A stretch of 64,000 nucleotides of DNA, from assembly GCF_009905375.1 (NCBI RefSeq), contig NC_133650.1, forward strand, positions 297,475,957-297,539,956, written 5' to 3'. The stretch is from Apium graveolens. Its lineage: Eukaryota > Streptophyta > Magnoliopsida > Apiales > Apiaceae. The notes beneath the pieces were generated by a model, which was not told the origin of the DNA, searched no databases, and saw nothing but the letters and a program-made list of their open reading frames with translations. The position numbers and the translations under genes are program-made. Positions 43,723 to 55,130 of this stretch are shown here, piece by piece; the stretch's first letter is position 1; the number at the start of each line of letters is the position of its first letter.

Positions 43723-45690
43723 TTTCTAGGAATAGATTCTAGATTTTTGTTAGGATTATTTTATGATTCTATTTTGTACTCATCTTCTTTTAATGAATGA
43801 AAATATCTTTCTTAATATCTCTTATAAATATGATGCCTTATTAACTGCTCTTTTATTCTTAAGCATGTTATAAATTGTGACTGTTCATCTTCTGCTTTTC
43901 AATACATGTGAATTTGATATTCAACTTGAGTTATTATGACAAATAGAAGAACAAATACAAAATATTAAGGAGCAACTGATATCACAGAAGAAATTGATGA
44001 AATGTTTAATTTTAATCTCACGAGACTTATGATATTTGAGTGTTCTTGTCTATCAAAATTTATAACCATATATATGTTTCAAAAGTATAATAATATGGAA
44101 CATGGCACATTATTTGAAACTCTCTTTTTCTTACAAGCGAAGTTGTCAACACTCAATCAAAATATCATAAATCTTATATCTCAAATTTCTTCTTAAAAAT
44201 GAAACACTTGAATCTATTTCTCAAATATTACCAAAATCAAGTGACATGGTTCACGAAACTATGCTCACCACTCAAGAAAAACATTCAGTTGGTAAGAGAC
44301 TACATACTGAGGTAGATCTTGATGACACCAACAAAAACACAGGGATTTTATCAGTTTTTACTGAAGACCCTGTGATATTATCAAATAACAAATTCAAGTG
44401 TCAGCATTTGCAAGAAGAACAAGGTTTGAGACCATGGTACATGACAGTAACCTGATCAAATCCTCTCCAATTCAAATGGAGGTTCCCATAATTGGTGAAC
44501 AACACACTGTCATAACCACAGTTTCAACTGTAAGTTCAGTTGAATCTTCAAATTCACATGGTATAAATACTGATTTCACTTTATCAGCATTTATTTTAAA
44601 TAATGATTTTGTCTTATCAGCATTTATTATGTATATTATAAATCCCGCTGGTATGATTATATTTAGACCTTATTTAAGGATTACCTCTAGTTGTATGACC
44701 TTAGATCACCTTTCTTTAACCACCTCTTATTTCTGTAGGACAAATTATCTGAGATTTTTCTATGAGTTGTGTGATTTTTTTAGAGAAAAACAGAATTAAA
44801 GAGAGGCAAGATCCTTCCTGGAAAAAGGAGAGGTAGATGAGAGTCAGGATTTAGTAATCCTTGTGAGAAAACTCTAACTATCGAAAGTTATGAGCTGTGT
44901 GGTGTGAGGAGTAGTGAGACTACTTTTAAATAATATAGAGATTAAGTGTTACTTGTTATATTTTTCAGGTGCACAAAAAACACAAGAAACAGCTGTTGAA
45001 CAACAGTCTGTTGACCCTCGGATAAACTCGAATGTACCAAGTGCTGATAATCTCCTTGCAGGTCTAAGTACTGATAATTTTCTGCAGTCCATTCAATCTA
45101 CTATTCCACCACATATAGCAATCCATGTTTTTATTGAAAAATAGTCTATTCACTCTATTGTTTCATCACCTAAAATTATCCCTGTTGTTGATGAAGATAT
45201 AGTAGCACAACAGTCCATTCATAAAAATCTATCCACTACAGAGTCACCATAGCACTCCACAGGTACTGAGGTTCTGGAAGTAAATCCTGAAGCTCCAGTT
45301 CATCTATCTACAATTCTTGAAGATGTGGAGCTCAATGTTGATGGTATGGAAACTTTTGAAGCCGCTGGTCGCATACAACACCAATTTCTGATTTTATCTT
45401 ACATGCTGAAGTTGGAGATGAAGTTCAGAAGATAATTCAAGATCCATGTGTAAATGAAGAATCTAATGATGGTGAAAAAGCTGATACTTCAAATGCTCTT
45501 ATAGATCCTGAGGATGATCTATTCTTCCCTGAAGATATGCCTAAACATGTGAGGCAACAGAAACTTAAGGAGTTAGATGCTAAAAAGAAGCATGATTATT
45601 TTGATGAAATCTGGAATGCTAAATGGAAAGATGTTGCATATCATATTTCCAGAACCAATGATGTTGAACACTAGAAACAGCTGAACAGGG
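43723..45690 (+). pseudogene. Element F ORF2, N-terminal and middle part, decayed
   Basis: No continuous frame survives. I do not find the conserved KEW..F / YYARF domain seen in A-D, so the N-terminal domain is deleted or beyond recognition. Short frames (44246-44455, 44398-44799, 44914-45144) are Ser/Thr/Val-rich like the middle of C ORF2, and 45260-45690 resembles the acidic part of C near 18600-19060. AATACTGAT lies at 44566-44574. Treat as a remnant only. Confidence 0.5.
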
Positions 45691-45706
45691 AATTCAAAAT
45701 CCTGAC

Positions 45707-47810
45707 ATGCTGAATCATCTGAAAGCATCTGCTATGGTAGTAAGATCCTTGCATACAGCTCAAGAAGCAACTACTTCTCAAATCAATCAGATCAAAGAAT
45801 CTTTGATTGCTTCAAGGCTGACTACTCATCAGGAAATTCAGAAGCAGATTGCACCAATTATTTCCAGACAGACTACAATTGAAGCTAATCAGGCTAGATT
45901 GAAAGCTAAGCAAGTTCAAACGTCTGAACAACTTACAGAGGTACAGAATTCAATGGAGATGATTCTTTCTCTACTGCTTGGTGATGATGCCAAAAAGGGG
46001 GGAAAGATTGTTAAGTCTAAATGCAAGCAGCTGACATTGACAAATGTTGATGATGAAAATCCTGATGGAGGTAATAAGGAGGGACATAAAGATAGTGTAA
46101 GGAGAATAGGTGAAGAGCTAGTTGAGATTAGTGGCTTATCAAATACTGTCACTATGTCTCGATTCAGACAAGTTGGAGAAAGTATGAGAAGTGAAAGAAG
46201 AGTTCAATCTAAAGAACTGACTGTGACTACAACAACTAAACAAACTCTGAAAGCCACAATTGCTGATGATGACCAAGGTATTATGGAGATAGAAGCTGGT
46301 ACAGAAGCAAGTCAGTATCTTTAAACTCTGAAAGTAAAAGGTAGAAAGACAACTCTGTTCTACAAGGACCCAAAGATTCAAGCATTTGACTCTGTAGTGA
46401 GTAGAACAATTTTTGAGAAAGAAAATCCTGGAGTTGATCTAGAACAGCTAAGGAAAATGGAGGAAGAATTCAAGAATTCCATGAAGATAACAAATATTGA
46501 TGTTGTTGTTATCTCTCAAGATTCATATGAAGATGATCCTTTTAACAGACCAACCAAAGGGGTAGTCATAAGGGAGGTGAGTCAGACAGAGGCTGAAAGA
46601 CCTCTTAGGTCTCAAGCTATCTTAACTGCTAACATGAGTCATAAGGGGAAATAGAAGATAAGAGAGAATTTTTAACCTTTCAAAGCCTAAAGCCAAAATT
46701 GTTGCTAAGAAGAAATTAGTATCTAATGCAACTAAATCTCAAACACTGATAGATCCAGCCTATACAGTAGCTAAAGCATTTGATACTGACGAAAGAATTG
46801 AAGAAGAAGAAGTCATTCAAGTTCATCAAAGAAGATTCATGGAGCTGACTGAGCTGAAAAACTGAAGTTAACCTCTGACATTGCTCAATTTAATGAAGAA
46901 GCAAATGTTGTTATTCAACCAATCACAACCTCTGATACTACTTATATTGATGATTCTTCAAACCCAATTCAAGCTGAGTTATCAAATCCCGATTCTGAAA
47001 ACATAATCTTTGATAAGCCGGAACTTACTTTTGAAGAAAAGAGAAAGTTACTATGGGGAAGTAATAAACTTGCACCTAGAAGAGATTCCTCTGAAACATT
47101 AAAGAAAATTTACAGTGGGAGTTCTAATGCTAGAAAACCTAGAATCACAAGTGGTCTGAGAAGGTTAAATGCTGATCCATCTATATGTGATGCTTTGATT
47201 CTAAGAAAGCATGTTAATCTGACATAAATTGGAGATAATGTGATGCTTGAAGACTTACAGAAGATCATATCAGTACAAATTGTTATTGATCTTGTTGGAG
47301 AGAAAATGATTTATTTTCTGGAGTCTGTGAGAAGATTAAGGTTGACTCAAGAACAGTTGAGAGACAAACCATTCCAGGAATTAGAACTTGTTGCTACAAT
47401 TATCAAGGTAACCAATCTTGTAACTGCCAAATGGTCTGCATTTATAAAGAACCTGATACGGTTAAAGTAGAGATGAATGTCTTATAAATCTAACTACATT
47501 CCAAAGTAAATTGATCAAACTGAATATGCTGTTGATATGCCTATTGGAGGAGCTAAGATAAAAATGAGTCTAGGAAGACAAGTCTTAACTTTTAATCCTG
47601 ATTGAAAGAAGATTGGATTTCCAGAATTAGATGATCTATCTCTTAGAAATTCAAAGTTATATGACCTCAGGGCTGCCACCTATCAGAATGATGAATCAAC
47701 AGATGAATTGAAAGAACACAAACAGAGGATGCAATGGTATTTAGATGTAATGAAAGAAAATCTGTTGAGAAAGTTTCTTGAAGAAGCTCAGGACTGTGTT
47801 AGAGTTTAAA
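45707..47810 (+). pseudogene. Element F ORF2, coiled coil and C-terminal module, decayed
   Basis: 45707-46324 has a predicted coiled coil (EEATTSQINQIKESL-like heptads, IEANQARLKAKQ) followed by LLLGDDAKKGGK, matching LLLPADAKKGEK in C. 46397-46654 continues with FEKENPGVDLEQLRKMEEEF, aligning with LKENPGMDLESLMEEE in C. The end (47480-47810) has SYKSNYIPK, LYDLRAATYQ and DELKEH, the C-terminal module. Stops and frame changes are frequent (46322, 46652, 47225, 47468). Confidence 0.72.
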
Positions 47811-47940
47811 ATGAAGAATAAAGTTTGATAATCACTGTCTGTAAGATTGTATATGATTATTTGATTTCTGCATTTAGATAATTTTTACATCATCAATTGG
47901 AACTTGTACATATTTACATAATGCACAAGTTGGGGGAGAT

Positions 47941-48427
47941 TATTAGATACAATTGATGATATCAGGAGATAAACTATCAAGACTTAATATCAGGAATATT
48001 TACTGAAGGTGATGTCATCAGTACTTGATGATCAGCATTTGATGTCATCAGGATGTAGTCACTTCAGTGGATATTCAAGAAGGAAAAGGAAAGCAGAAAT
48101 TCAAGGCGGTGAAGGACTTTATCTCAGTAGCAATCATACATATATATGTATTAGGTTTTCTTATTGTAATAGAATAGGATTCCTTGTTGATTGTGTAACT
48201 GTGCACTATATAAGCACATACTAGGTTTATACTTTATGTGTTGTGTACATTGATATATTATTCGCATAACCTAGCAGCTCTCAAGGATAATTGTTCATCC
48301 TTTGAGAGAGTACTTTTGTAATCAGTTTTTATCTGCTAATATAAAAACTGTTAATTTTGTGAAAGCTTTATTGAATTGTTTGCATAAATTGTATTTACCC
48401 CCCATACAGTTGATTACGGACCCAACA
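47941..48427 (+). repeat. 3' LTR of element F
   Basis: It is preceded by the polypurine tract TTGGGGGAGAT and starts TATTAGATACAATTG. It keeps TATATAAG at 48207-48214 and ends GGACCCAACA. ATCAGTACTT-like motifs lie near 48018, upstream of the TATA box. It is followed by TTTAT, the right target duplication. Confidence 0.93.
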
Positions 48428-48432
48428 TTTAT

Positions 48433-48687
48433 ATTTTTTAAATAATGGTTCTCCACGATTTTCTATATAAGAGGGTTCTCCATGAAGTGCTACCATATAT
48501 ATATTCATTTTTTTTAACTCTTAATTACCTTATATTCTTATAAACTATTTCCACTTTCTTCCCAAATCAACTTACCATCAAAATATTATGCTTAAACTTT
48601 AAATCAACTTACCATCTTAACAAGTTTTTTATAAGAAATGATCTCAATTTTAAGATTTTTATATTCGCATTAAAATCCCGTTGTCTG
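48433..48687. other. AT-rich host DNA between elements
   Basis: No gene is seen. It contains short CT-rich segments (AATCAACTTACCATC, repeated near 48566 and 48602) related to the degenerate repeats at 53150-54540. Confidence 0.6.
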
Positions 48688-48950
48688 TGTAAAATTCGTA
48701 ATTTTTATTTTTAATTTATTTATTTGATATTAGATATTAATTCGTTTAGATAAATATTTAAAATTAGAATATTACGGAAACTTTTTGTACAAGTTATTTG
48801 AGTTGAGAAAAGATTTGTTATTTGTGGAAAGAAGTGTGATAATTAAATAAAAAATTGAAATCCTTCTAGTTTAGGTATTTGTGTCTGTCAAATATTCTAA
48901 TTTTGGAATCGAAATCCTTTTAGTTTAGGTATTTGTGTGATTTAGAAAAG

Positions 48951-49940
48951 ATGGACGGGGAGTTCGGTAACAACCAAAACAACAACGAAAATCAGAACAA
49001 AAATGGCAATCAGGGCAACAATAATGAAGGAGGAAACATCTTTGACCAGCTGGTTGAAACTCTAGCTATACTTGTGAATCAACAACTGAAGCCCAACATC
49101 ATCTCTCAGTTCAAGCGTCTGAACCTGCCAACTTTTGACTGATCAACTGACCCGGCAGTAGTCGAGATGTGGATCCAAGAGATGGAAAAAGTTTTCGGAC
49201 TTCTAGGGAGCAATGAGCAGCAGAACGTGACCTTAGCTATGTACCAATTGCAAGGACGCGATTATTACTGGTGGCTCATGGAGAAGAGAAAAAATGGGAC
49301 GACAAATCTTGAAGAAAATCCTGAACCGTACATTTGGAAAAAATTCAAGAAGGCTTTGGAGGACAAGTACTTTCCCAGAATAGTTTGTTTATTGAAGGAG
49401 AGGGACTTCATTCGGCTTCAATAAGGTGGAAGAACCGTTATTGAATACGAAGCAGAATTTGCACAGCTTGCGAAGTACGAGTCGACCTTAGTAGCAGATG
49501 AGAGCAGCCGAGCACGAAGATTGGAAGATGGACTTTGAAGTGACATCAGGAATTCTGTGGCGTCGTTTGAACTTCAGACATATGAGGCTGTCCTTAAAAA
49601 GGCGTTAGTGATCGGGAGAGGCTTGACAGAATCTGAAAAGGCGTCTGGCAGCTGGAATAAGAGACGATTCGCTCAAACTGGTGGACAATCTTTTCAAAGA
49701 GGACCACCCAAGAAGCCACACATGTACGATAATATTGAAGGTTAAGGTGATCGAGAAAGGTGTTCGAGGTGCGGCAAAAATCATCCCGACAAAGTATGTC
49801 GTTGGAATACAGGTGCTTGTTTTCATTGCGGAGAAGTAAGACACAAGATTTCGAATTGCCTGCACAACCCGCGACCACCACCAAGGATGGGCAAAGGACG
49901 TGTGTTTCAGCTCACAGCAAATGACAATTATCGCAATTAA
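48951..49940 (+). pseudogene. gag: Ty3/gypsy-type gag of the gag-only element
   Basis: ATG 48951 (MDGEFGNNQ, then Asn/Gly-rich), then a retrotransposon gag domain: LPTFD, WIQEMEKVFGLL, YQLQGRDYYWWL, WKKFKKALEDKYFP, ERDFIRLQ and VIEYEAEFAQLAKY. A CCHC-like pair follows: CSRCGKNHPDKVC and CFHCGEVRHKISNC. One frame is kept for 990 bp, with stops at 49140-49142 (TGA), 49422-49424 (TAA), about 49537 (TGA) and 49743-49745 (TAA); the normal stop is TAA 49938-49940. The usual Gly in the second zinc knuckle is Arg. Gag of such elements is thought to use particles or enzymes made by an autonomous relative. Confidence 0.85.
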
Positions 49941-50027
49941 GGTATGATTTCTTTTTTATTGGTGACTTATATAATTTAAGTTAATTTTTGTGAATTTGGG
50001 GATCAAATTCTTTTAAGGAGGGAAGAA

Positions 50028-50262
50028 TGTAAAATCCGTAATTTTTTTATTTTTTATTTTTAATTTATTTATTAGATATTAGATATTAATTCATTTATAT
50101 ATATATATTAAATTATAATATTCCGGAAACTTTTTGTACAAGTTATTTGAGTTGAGAAAATATTTGTTATTTGTGGAAAGAAGTGTGAGAATTAATTAAA
50201 AAATCGAAATCTTTTTAGTTTAGATATTTGTATGTGTCAAATATTTAAATTTTAGAATATAC
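50028..50262 (+). repeat. 3' terminal repeat of the gag-only element (shared part)
   Basis: It aligns with 48688-48902 (TGTAAAATCCGTAATTTT; CTTTTTGTACAAGTTATTTG; TGTGGAAAGAAGTGTGA). Beyond 50262 the sequence continues with CTATATAATAAACCC (about 50320), a possible TATA region, which the 5' copy lacks. Confidence 0.78.
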
Positions 50263-51484
50263 TTGTAAAGGTTGTAAATTATTAGAAGAAAAATATATTA
50301 TCTTCTACATAAAATTAGGTTTTACGTGTCTATATAATAAACCCATATTACTTGAGAGACTTGTACAACCTCTCTCACATTCGACCCGACATGTACAACT
50401 CTTATTCTATTTTTATTTCTATGTGATGTTTATGCTAGGTTTGTTCATGTGTTCTCTTGGAAGCTAATTGATTTTGTTGGTTTACAATTATCAATTTATC
50501 ATGTATTAGTTTGTATGCAACCAATCTATACGTCACGAGCATAATAAATTTTATATGTTTAAGTATGGTCAATATGCATGTATACAATTAGTAGATATTA
50601 AAATATGGTGAAACTTGTAAATTTCACTTTATTTTGGTCCCTAATTGAATATGCGTATATGCACCAGCAGTGTAAGCCAGTGTCAAGCCATGTAAATGTA
50701 TATATTTTATCTATGTCTTTCTTAATGTTATGATTTTTTTTTTTAAATTATCTTGTTTAGATTTTTTTCATAATCTACTACTTTGCCAGTTCCATGTTTG
50801 TGCATAAATATGATTACTGGAGGATAGATACATAACCAAGAATTTTAATAAAATTAAATTTATTTTTGTTTGACAATTCAAATACGATGTTAAATGAATT
50901 TGTTAAATGCATATCTGGTTGACCATAATTTTTTTATAAATATTAGAATTATAGCTCTATTGTATTTAAAATACTTAGGTTTTGATTATTTGATTTGTGA
51001 TTGTATATTTAATCCAATTGCAAGTTAATCGTTAATAATGTTATTAGTAATTATTAGTTCATGAAAATGGTAGTTGACTCTACTAACATTATTCTGCAAG
51101 TCTTTTAATTTAATAGTAATATTAGTAGTAATTACATGTTTGCATGATCGGTGTGTTATTTTATTAGCATAAGAATACATGTAAATTTATATGTTAAAAA
51201 CTAGAAATCAAAGTAGGTGGCAGGTGGTCCAAATTGTTTTGATTCGTGTGATTTGCTTTCTTTTATAGGATTTAAGTTGTTTATTAACTCATTGACCCGT
51301 TTCTATATGAACAAAGTGACCGTCTTATTTAAATGTACACTTTAAGCTTGTGTTTTCCCTGCTCCTCGAACCTTAAAAGTTCATCTGTTTCATAGTAGAA
51401 ATTATAGCTTCTGTCCGAATATTATCTGATTTAAGGTGTGATCTGTGTGCTGCATGAGCCTAAATTGTTTATAAAATTATTTAT
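50263..51484. other. AT-rich intergenic DNA
   Basis: It probably includes the rest of the 3' terminal repeat of the gag-only element (to about 50410). No coding frame or structured repeat is recognised in the remainder. Confidence 0.6.
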
Positions 51485-51733
51485 AGTTGATTAACCAGCT
51501 CATCTAAAATCTTAGCGAAATGCCCCAAAATAGAATCATATATTTAACACTCCCCTCACTCGAAAGCTCATTTATGGGTCGAATAGTGAAACATCGGCGG
51601 AGGCATTAATTGTCTTTAGTGTCCATATTAAATTGTGAGTGTCAGCCTAAACTCTGATACCATGTTGAGTAACCAGCTCATCTAAAATCTTAAGGTGTTA
51701 GAGTAAGGCCCCAATAGGATCATATATTTAACA
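51485..51733 (-). mobile_element. TRIM (miniature LTR retrotransposon), 249 bp, complete
   Basis: On the minus strand: terminal repeats at 51663-51733 (71 bp, the 5' one) and 51485-51549 (65 bp), with a 113-bp internal part. TGGTATCAGA (51653-51662, reverse strand) directly after the 5' repeat is the initiator-Met primer-binding site, and CGAGTGAGGGGAG (51550-51562, reverse strand) directly before the 3' repeat is a polypurine tract. The repeats share ACCAGCTCATCTAAAATCTT and ATCATATATTTAACA in + orientation. Target duplication TTTAT at 51480-51484 and 51734-51738. No coding capacity; such elements are mobilised by others. Confidence 0.92.
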
Positions 51734-53149
51734 TTTATAAATTTAGTAATTGATTATGTTATGTTATTAGTTTTTAGGATTTGTTCGTATTATTAATTTA
51801 GAATTTTAAGTGTCGACTTTGAGTTAAGTATTTTTGACTTTCCTTTTATTTTTCGAAAATATATTCTGATCTGTTTTTTGACTTTCGTATAGGATAATAG
51901 ACTTTGATTTCGAAATTTATAAGATATAAGTATTTGTGAATTTTAGAACCCAGTCTCTACGTTTTCGAACACGTTCATAATTTACGTTATAGTTCCGGAA
52001 CTAGTCTTAGATTGTCTTAATAGGCGCACCAGTGTGCAACTTTAGATACCTATTAAGGGCGCATGATTATTGAATTTTAGATGCCGACTAGTGGAAAAAT
52101 GTGATATATGAGAATAAGAATAATAATAAGATGCCGTCTATTGGCAAAGTGTGCCCGTAGATCAAGACTTTGGTATTTATAATAATTATCCTTTCGTTAT
52201 GTTCTGCTTTGTTATAAATTTTGCTATGTTCTGCTTTAAATTCTGAATTTAAAATATAAAATCTTGGGTCGGATTTGTTTTAAAAAATGTTTTACAAAGT
52301 TATTATTTTTTTGAGAAAAATCATTTTATTAAAACACCCATTATTTTTCTATTAAAGAGTTAGTCAATTGGTACTTGTTGAGTTTGTAACTCACCCTTTT
52401 TAATATTTCAGATTCGGAATTTGGAGTATATTAAGAATAATGAATGAGAACTATGTGGAGATCTGTGTCGGTTAGTTTTGTGCTATTTGAATTAGAATAA
52501 AAACTTGTTTTTAAGGAATACATTTGATTATCTGTTTAGACAATTAATATGAGATTTGTGGAGCTGCGTCTCTATTTTTATGATTTTGATTATTAAATTT
52601 GATCGCTTATTTGGACTTTGACCTTCGTGATATATTTGAATTATTGTACCAGTCTGAATTTTTGGACTTTTAAATCTAAATACAAAAACTTTTCAGTGAT
52701 ATCTTTCATATCTTTTGTTCAAAAATTCTTGAATGAAAAAATTTCTTTTACTTTCGATACACTATATCATAAAAAAGTTATCAATATAATATTCTCTTAA
52801 ATTTTCTTTTTGATATTATTTCCCCTCTTTCTTCTAAAATCAACAAACTATATTAATATTTTCCTTTTTTTAAAAAAATTTTTAGTCTATGATTTTTTTT
52901 AAAAAAAAGTATTCATAAATATGCCTTCTTAATAAAAAAAATCGGATATTCTAGTATGCATATATAAATAATTTAGATGACAAAATTTGATTGGTTCATT
53001 CCTATTAATAAATGATCGACCTCGTGCATACACACAAATCCGTACCAACTATAATGAGCCAAATCATCAAAAGTGTATAAAATTTAGTAGTATACACTAG
53101 ACAAACCCTTTTTTAAAAATCAATCAATCAATTAATCAATATACACTTA
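51734..53149. other. AT-rich intergenic DNA
   Basis: No gene is seen. A short near-repeat, GATGCCGACTAGTGG and GATGCCGTCTATTGG (52081 and 52131), hints at an old LTR, but no element can be delimited. Confidence 0.55.
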
Positions 53150-54540
53150 TATAAAAGAGAAGCCATGGATGGTGAAATGGCACCTGAAATAATCTCAAAC
53201 ATATTGTTCTAATTTTCTCAAATTTGGGAATTAATAAATAAAAAAATGCTAATTCCCTCGTATTCTCTTAAACTTTCCTATTAACTCAACTTACCATAAC
53301 TTAACTCAAGTTACCATTTTATTATTTTTCTGACGTTGCTTTACCATATTAATCAATTTTCTCTTAACTCAAAGTATCATATCAATATTCTCCTAAATTA
53401 TTTTCTTAAACTATTTACTTAACTAAAATAATAATTCTCCTAAAATTTCTCTACCATATTAAAATATATATATATATATTCGTTTAATTTTTTTTTCAAG
53501 TCAAAGTTACTGTCATATCTCCTAATTAAAATATATTTTAAACTAATACGACTCCTTTAATATTGTTCAAACCATTTTTTGCAAGTTAAACTAGACATTT
53601 TAATAATTTCTTAACCTTACCAAAATTTTAAACAATAAAGATTATATTTTTAACTTTTAATTTACGAAATTAGTTATATTGAATAAAATGTAGATATCAC
53701 TTATGGAAGTTTCTTATTGTAAAATAAAATAATAATAAAACTCCATGAGTTAAATTATTAAATTAGTTTTGAAAGTATTTAAATTAATTTGCATGATATT
53801 ATTAAATTTATTATTAATTAATAAATAATATAATTTTATAATATTTGTGAAGAATGAGGTACTCATTGGAGTAAATATATTTAACGAGAAATCAATTTTC
53901 AAACTTTTATATTTATTATATTTCTTTGAAATTTCACAATCATCATCAAATAGGATATGAAAAAAAGAAGTCAGAACATCATTATACTTATATAAATGAG
54001 AAGACGAGAGTGTTTATGTGACATTTTCCATATCGTACCAACCTATTTTTTTAATTTTCTCAAATTTTTGAATTAAATATAAAAAATATTAATTGCCTTA
54101 TTCTCTTAAACTCAAACTAACATTTTATTATTATCCTAAATTTTTCTTTGGTTACCTTCTAAATATCTAAAGATTTGATAATAAAGAAAATTAAAAATTC
54201 TTTATTAATATTTTTCTAAACTTTCTACAACTCACTCAAATTACCTTCTTATTATTTTCCTCAAATTTTATTAATATTTTTCAAAACTTTCTCTTCAAGT
54301 CACGTAAATTAATGTTTTTTTAAATTTTCTCTTCAAGTCCCCCAATTTACCATCTTATTATTCTCCTCGATTTTTTTTTAAAATTTTTCTAAACTTTCTA
54401 TTCAAGTCACTTAAATTAATATTTTTCTAAATTTTCTCTTCAAGCCACTCAAATTACTATCTTATTATTTTCCTCAATTTTTTTTTCTAAATTACTCTCA
54501 AATCGCTTAGATTACACTCTTATTATTCTCTCTAAAAAAT
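53150..54540. repeat. Degenerate CT/AT-rich repeats (55-60-bp unit)
   Basis: A loose unit recurs: TTTCTAAATTTTCTCTTCAAG, then CACTCAAATTA, then CTTATTATTTTCCTC. Clearest copies are in 54180-54540, with weaker ones at 53250-53560 and 54080-54150. Related fragments lie outside (48540-48620 and 55580-55760). An opening AC(T)TATATAAAAGAGAAG-like string (53145) and TTATATAAATGAGAAG (53989) head two of the stretches. Confidence 0.55.
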
Positions 54541-54576
54541 TTCTTGAATTAGTATGACACGAGTGTCAGGGGATTC

Positions 54577-54615
54577 AGTGCATTATCTATTATATAATAT
54601 AATAGATAATGCACT
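54577..54615. repeat. 39-bp palindrome (19-bp perfect arms, 1-bp centre)
   Basis: The left arm begins AGTGCATTATC and the right arm ends GATAATGCACT; every base pairs across A54596. It could fold as a hairpin or cruciform. A smaller palindrome, GACACGAGTGTC, lies just left (54556-54567). Confidence 0.92.
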
Positions 54616-54935
54616 AATAGTTACTTTTTTATACCTAGTATGTTTCAAATTAGTCGTTTGACTTCTTTTTGATCAATTGACCAAATGTTGTATATATCCT
54701 AAATGCAAGTACTATTAAGATATGAAAAAGTTTAGGTATAAGAATGTACAATATAAGAATTTGTTCACCTCTGTTTTTAATATATGAAATTATATACACT
54801 GATTAGTTGATGATATAGAGTGTAGTTACGTTTTGTTATTGAATTCGTGTCTTATTGATAGATGTATAGGTGATATGAACTTAAAATATAAATAATGTAC
54901 ATTATAGTGCAGTTTGAGGAGGCCAATGGCCTTGT

Positions 54936-55130
54936 CAAAAATTCAAATTTGAGTATAATATGGAACTGTCAGAAACGTTAAAGGCACTATAGGTGTTGTT
55001 GCAAGTGTTGCTGAAGGAGAAGGTTAGGATTGACTTTGTTGTAGACCACCCATTCTTATTTTTCATTCGAGAAGACAAGAGTGGAATGGTCCTGTTTATT
55101 GGGTATGTGCTCGATCTTTCGACAAATTGA
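54936..55130 (+). pseudogene. Serpin (serine protease inhibitor) gene fragment, C-terminal region
   Basis: Two blocks in one frame match plant serpins. 54936-54989 reads QKFKFEYNMELSETLKAL (the family's PKFKF...LKxLG strand/helix region), ending at TAG 54990-54992. 55029-55115 reads [13 protein letters not shown] and [16 protein letters not shown], the conserved C-terminal strands after the reactive loop, with a stop at 55128-55130. The segment between them, including the reactive-centre loop and hinge, is deleted to about 36 bp. Serpins trap proteases by loop cleavage, so this fragment cannot work. No other serpin exon was found nearby. Confidence 0.85.

Larger units (their letters stand above)
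36442..48427 (+). mobile_element. Element F: complete but decayed Sirevirus-like copia element (11,986 bp)
   Basis: Two 487-bp LTRs (36442-36928 and 47941-48427) flank a primer-binding site, gag, pol, a small ORF and a decayed ORF2. The target duplication TTTAT is perfect at 36437-36441 and 48428-48432. By hand I count about 40 LTR differences (near 8%), so it is a fairly old insertion. It is a sister of C. Both LTRs start TATTAG instead of TGTTAG, so the ends are non-canonical TA...CA. Confidence 0.95.
48688..50262 (+). mobile_element. Gag-only LTR element (TR-GAG type), decayed
   Basis: A direct repeat of about 215-235 bp starts TGTAAAAT at 48688 and again at 50028. Between the repeats lie only a Ty3/gypsy-type gag (48951-49940) and a short spacer with the purine tract AAGGAGGGAAGAA (50015-50027). 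There is no protease, RT or integrase. Gag plus terminal repeats without pol is the definition of TR-GAG elements. The left repeat is shortened and no primer-binding site remains. The right end of the 3' repeat cannot be fixed and may reach about 50410. Confidence 0.75.
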
